A stretch of 64,000 nucleotides of DNA from Candidatus Fraserbacteria bacterium (lineage in GTDB: Bacteria > Bipolaricaulota > Bipolaricaulia > RBG-16-55-9 > JAJCYT01), in contig JAJCYT010000034.1 of assembly GCA_029262795.1 (NCBI GenBank), forward strand, positions 1-64,000, written 5' to 3'. The stretch's first letter is position 1; every line of letters begins with the position of its first letter. The notes below the pieces were generated by a model. It saw only the letters and a program-made list of their open reading frames with translations. It searched no databases and had not been told where the DNA came from. Below, piece by piece: positions 1 to 10,369 of the stretch. A program made the position numbers and the translations under genes.

Positions 1-22
1 TTCATTTGCTCAAATTGAAAAA

Positions 23-2200
23 CTATTCGCGCACGATGTCGGCGCGTGGGTGATACGAGAAGATCATGTTGTCGTGGAACAACGGGTCGAACTGATAGAA
101 CAATTGCGCCCCTGACCTTGGTGATTCAATGTTTGCAACGATAGATGTTTGAGGCTGCACTGGCCGACCGTGCATGTAGGTCTGATCCACCCACCAGGTG
201 CCATCGGGCGCTTTGAGTGTGCCGGTTTCTGGATTCAGGAACAGGAACGGTGCCCACACTGGTGTTGGCGGAATGAGATCGCCGCCTTCAGGGTTTGGAT
301 TTCTCAAGAACCCTGGGAAGTTCAACTCAGCAAAGTCGGTTTGATTTGGATGCTTGGTGATGGTTTCCGTTGGCATTTTGGCAATGCCGAAGGCTTCGGT
401 GTCCAGCCCCATTTTCACACCTTCCGTGCCATCGGTTTCTTTCATCGGTTCACCAGGAGGTAAGAATTCTGCCAAAGCCCCAGAGCCTTCACGAATCGGC
501 GCGGGTGGACTGAAGCGCCAGTGACCGCTCACATTTTTAAACACATAGCCCATCTGGGTTTGCCCAAATTGATCAAGGAAAGGCGTTAAGCCCATTTGAT
601 CTTCTTCTCGTGGGAACGTCCAGGCTTGTGGTGTGACGCCCAAATGTGGCGTATATCCCCAGCCGGTGCGCCATTGCATTTCGACCACTTTGGCGTGCCC
701 GTAGGTTGGTTTCGGATTGAACTTGTTAAAGCTGAATTTACCGTTGCCAAACACCTGGCGCATTTCATCCACCACCGGTTCACCAAAATCCACATTGCGA
801 TAATAATGAACATGATTGTCCAGGTTGATGACCTTTGCTTTAACTGTGCCACCTTGTTCAAAGTTGCGTATCACGCCGCCTTTGCCCTCGGTGCCAACTT
901 GTGCGTAAGGGGTTTCACCATAAATTTCGTTGTTGACATAGGCCAAAATTACATCGTAATCGCCAAATTCGCCTCGACCCAAGCCATCTTCTTCAGTCAG
1001 AATGTCCCAGGCTTCGTCGGGCAATTGACGCACGTCTGATCCCAGTCGCACCCACTCACGAAAGGTGCCGCGCGGTGCCACATCTGGATCGTACAACATG
1101 GCGACAATTTCATCGCCTGTGGCACCATCCAAAGCAGCTTTGGCCACGGTGTACATCTTCAAGTCTGGAGAGGCCGAGCCGATGTCGTCTATCGACATCA
1201 ATGCCGTGCGTTCCAGGAAGGAAGCTGCATGTGGTGTGCCTTCAGTGGTAAATTGCAGGAACTGTACCCGTGGAGGATGGGCCCCCCAACCCCACACATA
1301 AATGCCACGCATGCTGGAGGCGATAGGATATTTGATCGTGATTTCGCCCAGCGTTTCGTTGGGAATTTCGGTAAAGGTGCTGTCCAGGCCGTGCAAAATT
1401 TTCCCTGCCGCGTCATTGACCACGGTGGTGGGCGCAAGGTCTTCTTGAATTAAGGAATAGATGCGCCAGTGGATCACAAATTCATCCAATGGGTGCACTT
1501 CTTTGGGCAGCACAACCAGGAACGTATCGCCCAGGAAATCCTGTTGCAACCAAAGTTGGTTGACCGTAATTTCCCAGAGTTTGTGCTCCTGACCATCAAT
1601 GCTGCTGATGAAAGTTTCGCCAGTGTTCTGAAGTTTTTTTGTTTTGTACTGGCCATCTTCATGGTCGGGCATAAACGCGCCACGATTAAAGTTCAGCAAC
1701 TGAAAGCCGTCATACACACGACCTTGGGTGTTGCCCAGTTCGATGTCGACGATTTCCTGGGCATCACTCAGATCCCTCAAGCTTTCAGCGCCCGCTTCAC
1801 GCGCTTTGGAGCGCAGGCGAGCCAAGGCCAATTCCAGATCCTGATGTGGATCGCGGGTGCTGGTAATGGCATGGCCAGTGAGGCTGCGGGCTTGAGTCAG
1901 TGGCGTTAATTGTTTTTCAGTTTCGTGCAGATTGGCGACCATGTGGCCATTTTCCTCAATCACCGGATTGGTGTTGGGCAGACGCACGATTTCTTGTCGT
2001 TGCACACTCATCACCGGATCGACAATGTCATGGCAGGCCAGTTCATAATCGGATAGGCCAGCCGTTAAGGTTTTATAGTCACTAAAGGTTTGACCCAATG
2101 CTGTGGGGGCGGTTTGACCCAATCCTAAAGCGCTGAGAGAAAGACCGGCTGTACCGGCACCCAGCGCCTTCAAAAAGTTTCTGCGGTTTAAATGTTTCAT
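23..2200 (-). CDS. Tat-exported protein of unknown function, probable operon partner of the upstream multicopper oxidase
   Basis: 725-aa ORF; N-terminus MKHLNRRNFLKALGAGTAGLSLSALGLG is a twin-arginine signal; starts 14 bp after the stop of the large multicopper oxidase on the same strand; no domain recognised in the body. Confidence 0.8.
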   Translation of the reverse strand: MKHLNRRNFLKALGAGTAGLSLSALGLGQTAPTALGQTFSDYKTLTAGLSDYELACHDIVDPVMSVQRQEIVRLPNTNPVIEENGHMVANLHETEKQLTPLTQARSLTGHAITSTRDPHQDLELALARLRSKAREAGAESLRDLSDAQEIVDIELGNTQGRVYDGFQLLNFNRGAFMPDHEDGQYKTKKLQNTGETFISSIDGQEHKLWEITVNQLWLQQDFLGDTFLVVLPKEVHPLDEFVIHWRIYSLIQEDLAPTTVVNDAAGKILHGLDSTFTEIPNETLGEITIKYPIASSMRGIYVWGWGAHPPRVQFLQFTTEGTPHAASFLERTALMSIDDIGSASPDLKMYTVAKAALDGATGDEIVAMLYDPDVAPRGTFREWVRLGSDVRQLPDEAWDILTEEDGLGRGEFGDYDVILAYVNNEIYGETPYAQVGTEGKGGVIRNFEQGGTVKAKVINLDNHVHYYRNVDFGEPVVDEMRQVFGNGKFSFNKFNPKPTYGHAKVVEMQWRTGWGYTPHLGVTPQAWTFPREEDQMGLTPFLDQFGQTQMGYVFKNVSGHWRFSPPAPIREGSGALAEFLPPGEPMKETDGTEGVKMGLDTEAFGIAKMPTETITKHPNQTDFAELNFPGFLRNPNPEGGDLIPPTPVWAPFLFLNPETGTLKAPDGTWWVDQTYMHGRPVQPQTSIVANIESPRSGAQLFYQFDPLFHDNMIFSYHPRADIVRE

Positions 2201-2213
2201 TTCGCGTTGCCTC

Positions 2214-5200
2214 CTATGGCATTGGCATGTCTAGCACATGGCCATAGTGAACGTTCATCATCTTGGTGATGCGGTCACTGTCGTAGGTTTCGTTGGACAA
2301 AGTCATTGCTGCTGAAACGGTAAAAGTGCGATCTGACAACGGCATGAAGTCCACTTCTTCGTTAGGGGAGAACAAACGCATCATGCCCCACTGGCCTGCT
2401 TTTTCGTAGGGCAGGCGGTGATTGCCCCACTGATAATCGCCTGAGAGATGCTGTGGTCCGCCCGTGCTCATGAGCTCGATGTTGAGCACGCCCGTTGGTG
2501 GAATGTAACGCGAACTGACCACGTCTGAGCCTGCAATTTGCGGTGTGAGCATCCATTCATGCCCCTCCACAAAGAACACTTGGGGCTGTTCGCTGTAAGC
2601 GTTGACCACACGGAAACGAATGGGATCGCCCGTAAACGAATCAAACAAGTGGGTTTCTGGGTCACCGTATGCCTGGCTGTTAAAGATGGCGCTGGCCTGT
2701 AATGCGGCATTGCTGCCCATCAATGGGTCCTGATCGCGGATTACATTGAACTGCTCCAGGCGCAAACTCAATGGTGCAGAACGGTAATTGACGCCAACCA
2801 AACGGTTGACTTCTTCATCGTATGGCATGAGGAACAAGCCAATGTCCGGATCGTTGTCCTGCATCACGGTCACAAATTCGCGGAAGTCCGGTATGTTCGG
2901 ATTTTCGATCATGGCTTCCACGCCACTGCGCAGTTCGCCACCTGTTGTCGGATCGACATACGTGGAGCCCTCAGGTTCGATAATCACAGCGCCGTACAAG
3001 CCTTCACGGGCGTTGCGGAACACGTTGCCGAAGTCGCGCATCAACACGGTGCCCAGTTCTTTCTCGGTGTAATAGCGATAGGTCATGCTTTCACCAGGTT
3101 GTACTGTCTGATCTGGATTGAAGCCCAAAGTGATGCCCAATGAGCCTTGCGGATCAAAGGTGGGCGCATCCAGATTAATAGAGGCTGGCTGGTTGCTCAT
3201 GCGATTGGTCAGCGTAATGCTGAGGCAGTCACCAGCATTGGCGCGAAGCACCAAGGGTTCGGGTCGTTTGCTGCCAGCGAGCACTGCGTCCATGTCTTCA
3301 TCCAACACATACATGCGGCCTGTGGGAATCATCAAGGCGGCTTCTTCATTGAACATCAGTTCTATGTCGATGGCCGACACGTTATAAGATTTAATGGGGG
3401 CTGTTCTAGGGCAAGGGTTTCCCGATGACGTTGCTTTGGGCGGTGCTTCACCCGTAAATCTTAGCGATGGGAAACCACCCCCAGGTGAAGGCAAATGCCC
3501 TGGTAGTGTTTGCAAATCTCTTTGAAAAGTGTCATAAACACGGAAAATACCCCAACTGCCCTCACGGAAATGACGCTCTGCGCCGTTGTAATACATATAA
3601 TCTCCAGGGCTTTGCGATTCACCGCCTGCAGCCACAATATGGGCATTAAAACGTTCTGAAATCCCCACCCCAAAATGAGACATTGGCGGTGAGTTTCCTA
3701 CAAAACGTTCTTGCCTGAACGTATGCCCCGTGATGTGGAACGGATGAATTTCTTCCGTTGCTGAAGTCAGCAAGCGCAAAATTATCGGATCCCCCGCATA
3801 TGCCCGCAACAGTGGCGTATGCGGGTCGCCATGCATCACACTGCTGAATGCAAGCTCTGGTGGCCCTTGACCACGTGCAGTGTCTGCCCGCAATGGTTCT
3901 GCCCGGAGATTAAATGAACTTCCTGTATACGTGTTGCCATCATTCATAAACAAAACAAACTCACGGAAACTGCCTTCCAAATCCGGTAACACTTCGCGGT
4001 TTAGATCCACATGAATGTCGGCCATTGGTCCACTTCGGATTTCTTCACCCGTGACTGGATGGTGATAGGTTGAGCCTGTGGGTTCAGCAATGATGGCTCC
4101 AAACAGCCCATGCCCCCAGCGGATGGCGGCGTCCACATGGTCGTGGTAATAAATGGCGCCATTTTGTCGGGCCACAAACCAGCGGTAGCGAACAAACTCA
4201 ACACTGACCAGTTCGCCTTGTTCATGGTTGTTTTTCAACGGTTGTTCCAACAAAAGCTCATTTCCCTGGATATCGGCGATGATGGCGGTTTCAAATCGAT
4301 CTGTGTCCTGATCGATCCCAATCGCCACGGTGGACCCAACATGGAAGCTGGACGTATCGTCCAGCCGAATACGATTGCTGCCTTTGGTAACCCGTTCCCG
4401 AATTTTAAAACTCATACCAGGGTCAATGAACGGGCGTGGGGACTGTTCATACTGGGCCCCCGTGATGACCCCATCTGAAGCCTGAGTGTCGAACTGCACA
4501 AAATGGATGTGGATGTTGGTTTTGCTCAACTCGGCAGGATCGCCAGTGACTTCAAGCTCATTGACCAAAATCACATCGACACAATCACCCTGGTTGGCGC
4601 GAATGGCTAATGGCACTTTGAACTCTGGATTCGATCGGGCCAGCGCTTCATTTTCCTTGAGCACAAAAATCATGCCGTCTGGATCGGTGATGTCGCTGGT
4701 CACTGGAATTTCAGTTTGTATCGCGTGAATCTTAAACGTTCGCCGTGGTGCACCTTCAGGGCACAGGCTGTATTTGCCGTTGGTGCCTGGAGGAGAAGGT
4801 TCGCCGCGTTCATGGTTCAACGGTTCCAGGAATGGCGCGGGGCCATTGTGTGGCGCAAACGGCGGACGTTGTCCCAGGTGCGGCCTCAGGAACGGATAAG
4901 CCAATTTCCCTGTGGCTGGATCGAACTTGAGCGCTGGACGTTGCCCAGGGGTTTCAGATTCGAAATTTGGCCAAGTTAAGCTGGTTTCAGGTTCGTTGAG
5001 ATAAAGGTTGCCGTTTTTTGCCCAGTTGAACACAGCGGCATCCATCACATGATTGGGCGTGCCCTGTGCAGGCAATTGAGATTCTACGATCATTGACAAT
5101 GTGTCTTCGGTCACTTCAGTGGTGCCGCTGGCATATTCGACCGTGGTACCCAGCAGGTCTTCAGAGGTAACAGCAAGCTGCATTCTGTTTTCACGATCGG

Positions 5201-6797
5201 GCAATTCTGCCAATTGCTGCAATGGGTCCAAGGATTCTGTGTCTGTCTGCAGCGTGTTGTACACACGCCAGAAATGCCACATCCCTGAAATATAATGCGA
5301 GGCCACGTGGCAATGGAACAGGAAATCACCTGCGCCTTGTTGGCAAGCGCCACTGCCGCAAGGAATTTCCAGTTCATACGTTTCAGATGGCCCGATGGTC
5401 TGGGCATCATTACCGGAACTTGGCATGCGGCTGTTGAATATCTTTTTGATACCCGCATCAATCGGCGTGTAATCGGGGTCCGTGTCTTTACCCACATCCT
5501 GCTGACGCTGCCATTGGTCGCCGCCACCGTGCAAATGGGGCACATGGAACGTTTCGCTGCCGCCATGAATCAAGCGAAATTTGGCAGGGTCACCCAAATA
5601 AGATTGTGGTATTGGCGTGGCAGGTTCACCAAAGGCGTAGGTGCCATAGGCTTGAGATTCGTCACCAAAGCCGACCACCTCTTCTTGTTCATTGAGGCGT
5701 CGCCAGAACGATTCACTGCGGTAATTGATACCGCGACCGTTTGGTTTGTAAGACTGTGTGATGGGGTCAATGCTTGGATTGGGCGTGCCGTCTTTGTCCA
5801 CGGTCAGGAAGCGAGCGTTGCCAACTTCGTGGTAGAACATGGCAAATTCACGAAAATCCGAACTGCCATCGCCTGGAGAAATAATGGCATCCCAAGCGTT
5901 GCGGCAAGTTAAATCTCTTAATGGATTGCGTCCGCCCTGCCTTGGGTTTGCAAGTTCACCACACAACGGCTGGCCTGTTCGTTGGTCAAAGTAGGTAGAA
6001 CCTACAGGCTCTACAATCAATGCGCCAAACAATCCATGGCTGACCTGAAAGCGTGATTTCGGGCCGTGTGAATGAACATAATGCGTGTTTTCGCTGTAGT
6101 AATCCGGTTCAACATACCATTCATAATCTACACTTTCGCGAGGCAGAGCCATTGACATTGGATTGGATGAAAGCGCAGGTTCGCCAGTAGACGTCAGGAT
6201 AAAATTCGCACCGTGCACATGGAAGCTGGTTGGTTCACTCAATTCATTTCTCAAACGCACACGAACACAATCGCCAATGTTGGCACGAATCGTGAGTGGT
6301 TGAATGGGGTCGGCACCCAAGCCCAGGCTCAAGCCAAAAGCAGCCGTTTCGTCGTCAGCCAGAGCTTCCTGTGCTCGAATGGCTGGGATTTCGCTCTGGA
6401 GCGCGTACATGTAGGCATGAGGATCACGATCTCCCCAACGGTTCAGGACCATTTCCACTTCAATGGTTACCACATCATAAAATTTAACAGGTGCGTTTTC
6501 AGGGCAAGATTGCGCTTGACTGGTGGCTTGCGTGTGCTCTTCGAAGTTACCACGAATGGTTGGGCCTTCACCCGCTTCGTGTCCTTCAATTTCAAACCCT
6601 AATGTTTTTTCAATTTGCTCGCGAAGTTTTTCTTCAAGCGGAGAGTTTTCATGGCCCTGGTCTTCGTTGCTGTGTTGATGAGAATGATGATCATGGATAG
6701 CTGTTTCAGTCGGAATATGACGATTTGAAGCATCGGCACCAGTCAATAAACTGGTCACCAAAATAGAAATAAGAATGAGAAATTTGTTAACACTCAA
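2214..6797 (-). CDS. Giant multicopper oxidase (six cupredoxin-like domains, MnxG-like architecture)
   Basis: 1527 aa with signal peptide and His-rich N-terminus; copper motifs SFHVHGANF, HYVHSHG, HVPHLHG, FLFHCHVASHYISGMW, HIHFVQFD, YYHDHVD, IHPFHITGH; three modules each starting CPxxAPxxxY/F. Confidence 0.9.
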   Translation of the reverse strand: MSVNKFLILISILVTSLLTGADASNRHIPTETAIHDHHSHQHSNEDQGHENSPLEEKLREQIEKTLGFEIEGHEAGEGPTIRGNFEEHTQATSQAQSCPENAPVKFYDVVTIEVEMVLNRWGDRDPHAYMYALQSEIPAIRAQEALADDETAAFGLSLGLGADPIQPLTIRANIGDCVRVRLRNELSEPTSFHVHGANFILTSTGEPALSSNPMSMALPRESVDYEWYVEPDYYSENTHYVHSHGPKSRFQVSHGLFGALIVEPVGSTYFDQRTGQPLCGELANPRQGGRNPLRDLTCRNAWDAIISPGDGSSDFREFAMFYHEVGNARFLTVDKDGTPNPSIDPITQSYKPNGRGINYRSESFWRRLNEQEEVVGFGDESQAYGTYAFGEPATPIPQSYLGDPAKFRLIHGGSETFHVPHLHGGGDQWQRQQDVGKDTDPDYTPIDAGIKKIFNSRMPSSGNDAQTIGPSETYELEIPCGSGACQQGAGDFLFHCHVASHYISGMWHFWRVYNTLQTDTESLDPLQQLAELPDRENRMQLAVTSEDLLGTTVEYASGTTEVTEDTLSMIVESQLPAQGTPNHVMDAAVFNWAKNGNLYLNEPETSLTWPNFESETPGQRPALKFDPATGKLAYPFLRPHLGQRPPFAPHNGPAPFLEPLNHERGEPSPPGTNGKYSLCPEGAPRRTFKIHAIQTEIPVTSDITDPDGMIFVLKENEALARSNPEFKVPLAIRANQGDCVDVILVNELEVTGDPAELSKTNIHIHFVQFDTQASDGVITGAQYEQSPRPFIDPGMSFKIRERVTKGSNRIRLDDTSSFHVGSTVAIGIDQDTDRFETAIIADIQGNELLLEQPLKNNHEQGELVSVEFVRYRWFVARQNGAIYYHDHVDAAIRWGHGLFGAIIAEPTGSTYHHPVTGEEIRSGPMADIHVDLNREVLPDLEGSFREFVLFMNDGNTYTGSSFNLRAEPLRADTARGQGPPELAFSSVMHGDPHTPLLRAYAGDPIILRLLTSATEEIHPFHITGHTFRQERFVGNSPPMSHFGVGISERFNAHIVAAGGESQSPGDYMYYNGAERHFREGSWGIFRVYDTFQRDLQTLPGHLPSPGGGFPSLRFTGEAPPKATSSGNPCPRTAPIKSYNVSAIDIELMFNEEAALMIPTGRMYVLDEDMDAVLAGSKRPEPLVLRANAGDCLSITLTNRMSNQPASINLDAPTFDPQGSLGITLGFNPDQTVQPGESMTYRYYTEKELGTVLMRDFGNVFRNAREGLYGAVIIEPEGSTYVDPTTGGELRSGVEAMIENPNIPDFREFVTVMQDNDPDIGLFLMPYDEEVNRLVGVNYRSAPLSLRLEQFNVIRDQDPLMGSNAALQASAIFNSQAYGDPETHLFDSFTGDPIRFRVVNAYSEQPQVFFVEGHEWMLTPQIAGSDVVSSRYIPPTGVLNIELMSTGGPQHLSGDYQWGNHRLPYEKAGQWGMMRLFSPNEEVDFMPLSDRTFTVSAAMTLSNETYDSDRITKMMNVHYGHVLDMPMP

Positions 6798-7330
6798 CGC
6801 TAAAAACCCCCTGGTATTGTTGTGAAACGTTTTCCTAATGTCGGTATTTAATTAAAAAGCTAAAGAGAAATAAAAGTAATGATTGGGTGGAAGTATCTCC
6901 CCCTGTCCAAGTATAGATTTCTTTGAGACTTGGCTTACACTCACATGACTAGATTTATACTTTATTGACGTCAGTTGTGAGTGATACCCGTAACTCATCC
7001 CTGAAAACTTTGAGCTATGGGGTATTCATCAACATTAACTTAGTCTGTATATTATTACAAATATTAAAGCTTGGATGTTGTGTTCTGATAAACAATTTTG
7101 GATATTTTGAATATTGACAAACGATGAAATGTTTTGCTTGCAGAGAAACGTTTTTATAAATGCATTTGCCATAAAATCAGTTATTGATTTGAATAGGGAT
7201 TGCTTGCTAGTATGGTTTTATAAGAGAAATTTGTTAAACTATCAATGCCAAGTGCTTTGCTAATCATCAGGGATTTTCAAAAGGCACTTGAAAAATCTCG
7301 AAAGTCGTTAGGGTTTTAGGGGAGTTCTAT

Positions 7331-8125
7331 TTGTCATTTTCACAGATGTCTCCGGTGGCGTATTCTGTTAATCAACGCGCTTGTTTAGAAATTCATTTGA
7401 TGGGCGAAGTGCGTGTGTTTGCTGCTGGTGAGCCGGTTCATTTCCATACACAAAAAGCCTGCTGTATATTTTGTTGTTTGGTTGCCCATGCGCAACGCGC
7501 TCACTCACGCAGTGGGCTTGCCAATATGTGTTGGGGACATTTGGACGAGAAAAAAGCCAGGGACAATCTCAACACTGCCATTTCATCGTTGCGCCGATCT
7601 TTAAAAAGCTGTGATGAAAACAGCGATTTGGTCATGGCCAACCGCCAATTGATTCAATTTAACACCCAAAGTGATTATTGGTTGGATGTGGATGCCTTTG
7701 AACAATTGATCCAACAGGCGCGAGAGCAGAAAGATTGTGATGCCTATGCCAAGGCAATGGCCTTGTGGCAGGGTGATTTCATGCAGGATTTTAACAAGGA
7801 CTGGTGCGAGGCCATCCGCTCTCGATTGCGTTCGTTGATGTTGGAAGCCTGTGATGCCTTAATCAAATCTTCCCAGGATCAACAACATCTTGAACAAGCC
7901 ATCAGTTGGGCACATCAAATTTTGCAAAGTGTGCCAGAGCGAGAGCAAACCCACTATCAATTGATGGAGCTTTATGCCAATATGGGCGATCAAAAAGCTG
8001 CACTTAACCAGTTTGACCGCTGCATAAACGCACTTTCTGAAATTGGTGTGCAACCTCACCGCCAAACCCGTTCGTTGTATCATAAAATTCGCCAGGGCGA
8101 GTTGCCTTTTCTCCCTATCGAATAA
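7331..8125 (+). CDS. BTAD-domain (SARP/AfsR-like) transcriptional regulator
   Basis: winged-helix N-terminus plus BTAD-type helical repeats (YWLDVDAFEQLI..., ALWQGDF, EREQTHYQLMELYANMGDQKAAL); TTG start preceded by AGGGGAG; divergent from the oxidase operon. Confidence 0.85.
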   Translation: MSFSQMSPVAYSVNQRACLEIHLMGEVRVFAAGEPVHFHTQKACCIFCCLVAHAQRAHSRSGLANMCWGHLDEKKARDNLNTAISSLRRSLKSCDENSDLVMANRQLIQFNTQSDYWLDVDAFEQLIQQAREQKDCDAYAKAMALWQGDFMQDFNKDWCEAIRSRLRSLMLEACDALIKSSQDQQHLEQAISWAHQILQSVPEREQTHYQLMELYANMGDQKAALNQFDRCINALSEIGVQPHRQTRSLYHKIRQGELPFLPIE

Positions 8126-8424
8126 TTTGAAAAAGCACTTTTGACATTGGTTTTCAAGAAAAATTCTGTCATTCTAACGCTTCAACCAACGGACATCACC
8201 ATCAGCTAGTGTCATCTTTTCTATGGCTAAAATAAAAAACTTTACAATTGTTGTTTATCTGGTGAGATTTTCAATCAAGCGCGCATTGAAAGCGGCAAAA
8301 TCCAACGATATACTGACGTTTCGTCCGTCATTTTTTGAATTTTTCAACCTTTTAGGGCGATTGGATAGACAAATTGTGAAACAAAAAACAAACAAAAGAC
8401 GAATGAATGATACTAGGAGGCAGC

Positions 8425-9423
8425 ATGAAGCGGGTTGCAATTAATGGATTTGGTCGTATTGGACGTGCGTGTTTGCGCATTGCAGAAGAACGAGGGTCTT
8501 TGGAAGTTGTCGCTATCAACGATATCCAGCTTGATCCAGATTTGGCCGCCTACCTGTTTGCCCACGATTCTGTGTATCGACGGTTTTCCAAACCCGTCAG
8601 TCACGATGATAAGGGCATTAGTGTGGGGGGCCGCCATGTTCAATTGTTGTCCGAGCGCGATCCTTCGGCGTTACCTTGGGGCGATTTGAATGTGGACATT
8701 GTGATTGAATCCACCGGCGTGTTTCGCACAGCCGAAGCCGCTGGTCAACACGTGAGTGCCGGTGCCAAAAAGACCATCATCAGCGCCCCAGCCAAAGGCG
8801 GCGGCGTACCCATGTTTGTGGTGGGGGTCAACCACGAAGACTACAACGCAGGCGAGCAACACGTTATCTCAGCAGCATCTTGTACCACCAATTGCCTTGC
8901 GCCGATGGCTTATATTTTGAACCAGGAATTTGGTTTGGAAAAAGGTTTGATGAATACCGTCCACGCCTACACCGCCGGCCAGAGTTTGGTTGACGGACCC
9001 AAACCCGCCGACTGGGCTCGTGGTCGCGCTGCCGCACAAAACATTGTGCCCACCACCACAGGGGCAGCCTCTGCTGTGGGACAGGTCTTGCCCGAATTAG
9101 ATGGCAAGCTGGATGGTATGGCCCTTCGCGTGCCCACGCCCACCGGCTCGGTGGTCGACTTAACCGCCATTCTCAGCAAAGATGTGACCGTGGATCAAAT
9201 CAACGATGCCTTTCGCAAGTACGCAGCAGGGTCCATGAAAGGTGTGCTTGCTGTGAGTGAAGTACCTATGGTGTCTTCCGACTGCGTGGGTGACAACCAT
9301 TCTTCGATTATTGATCTGAAATCCACCAGCGTCATGGGCGGCAACTTTGTTAAAGTGCTGTCCTTCTACGACAACGAATGGGGCTACACCAACCGCCTCA
9401 TCGACTTGGCTGAGATTGCTTAA
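8425..9423 (+). CDS. gap: Glyceraldehyde-3-phosphate dehydrogenase, type I
   Basis: INGFGRIGR, SAASCTTNCLAP active site, YDNEWGYTNR; AGGAGG 4 nt before ATG at 8425. Confidence 0.97.
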   Translation: MKRVAINGFGRIGRACLRIAEERGSLEVVAINDIQLDPDLAAYLFAHDSVYRRFSKPVSHDDKGISVGGRHVQLLSERDPSALPWGDLNVDIVIESTGVFRTAEAAGQHVSAGAKKTIISAPAKGGGVPMFVVGVNHEDYNAGEQHVISAASCTTNCLAPMAYILNQEFGLEKGLMNTVHAYTAGQSLVDGPKPADWARGRAAAQNIVPTTTGAASAVGQVLPELDGKLDGMALRVPTPTGSVVDLTAILSKDVTVDQINDAFRKYAAGSMKGVLAVSEVPMVSSDCVGDNHSSIIDLKSTSVMGGNFVKVLSFYDNEWGYTNRLIDLAEIA

Positions 9424-9439
9424 TGAATTAAAAGAAATT

Positions 9440-9525
9440 AGGGACAAAAGGGGATTTTGGATTTTTATAATTTAAGATTTCAAATCCCCCAACCCCCTTT
9501 GCTAAAGGGGGCTACGATTAAACTA
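9440..9525. repeat. Single copy/end of an intergenic palindromic repeat family (CAAATCCCCCAACCCCCTTTGCTAAAGGGGGCTACGATT)
   Basis: near-identical core also at 24633-24666, 24862-24893 (inverted), 28561-28596 and 28744-28780 (inverted). Confidence 0.8.
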
Positions 9526-9649
9526 CGGATGTCAGTTCTGAAATAGAACGTTGGTTCTTTGCGGCAGTGAATTAATTTTTCTCAAAATGCCACCCCTGAT
9601 AGTCTTTTACTTAATTGCAGGTTGCTGAACAAATTTAAAGAGGTGAAAT

Positions 9650-10369
9650 ATGGATTCATTATTAAAACCTCTGAATGGACTATTACACCTCATCTACCCG
9701 CTTCATTGTGCGGTCTGTGAAACGCCTATCGAGCAAAACCAACTTTGTTTTAAATGTGAAAACGATCTAAGACCACTCCCTTTAGGTCACTGTTTTCAAT
9801 GTGGTCAATGGATTGGTGGCTCAGCCACGCGCTGTTTGACGTGCGTCGAAGAAATGGCTTACAGCGGTTTCTGCTACGGCCTTTATGAGGAAACCAAACC
9901 TTTGGCCATGTTGATTCAAAAGCTCAAATACAGAGGGGACCGTGGGTTGATCCCTCTATTGGGAGAGTTGTTATTTCAGGTTTCTGTATCCGCGCCTCAA
10001 CCAGATCTCATCACTTTTGTGCCGATGCAAAAACGACGGCAGCGTCAACGTGGTTACAATCAGGCAGAGTTACTGGCGAAAGACTTGTCTGAATCGTTGG
10101 ATGTGGCAGTTCAATCTCTTCTTGCAAAAATAAAAAAAACCAAACCTCAGGCGGCCTTGCAGCGCCGCGAACGCTTGATTAACTTGGAACATGCGTTTGT
10201 GGCACGGCCTTGTGATGCTCAAACGGTATGGCTCATTGATGACGTTCGCACCACGGGGGCAACACTTCGAGCTTGTGCCAAGGCGTTGAAAGATGCAGGG
10301 GTGACTCAAGTGGTTGCTTTAACATTGGCAGCCGCACTGCCTCCGAAAGGGGTTTCCAATTCAGATTGA
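9650..10369 (+). CDS. comF: ComF family phosphoribosyltransferase-like protein
   Basis: paired Cys (CAVC...CFKC, CFQCGQW...CLTC), KRRQRQRGYNQAELLA, VWLIDDVRTTGATL PRPP-type motif. Confidence 0.9.
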   Translation: MDSLLKPLNGLLHLIYPLHCAVCETPIEQNQLCFKCENDLRPLPLGHCFQCGQWIGGSATRCLTCVEEMAYSGFCYGLYEETKPLAMLIQKLKYRGDRGLIPLLGELLFQVSVSAPQPDLITFVPMQKRRQRQRGYNQAELLAKDLSESLDVAVQSLLAKIKKTKPQAALQRRERLINLEHAFVARPCDAQTVWLIDDVRTTGATLRACAKALKDAGVTQVVALTLAAALPPKGVSNSD

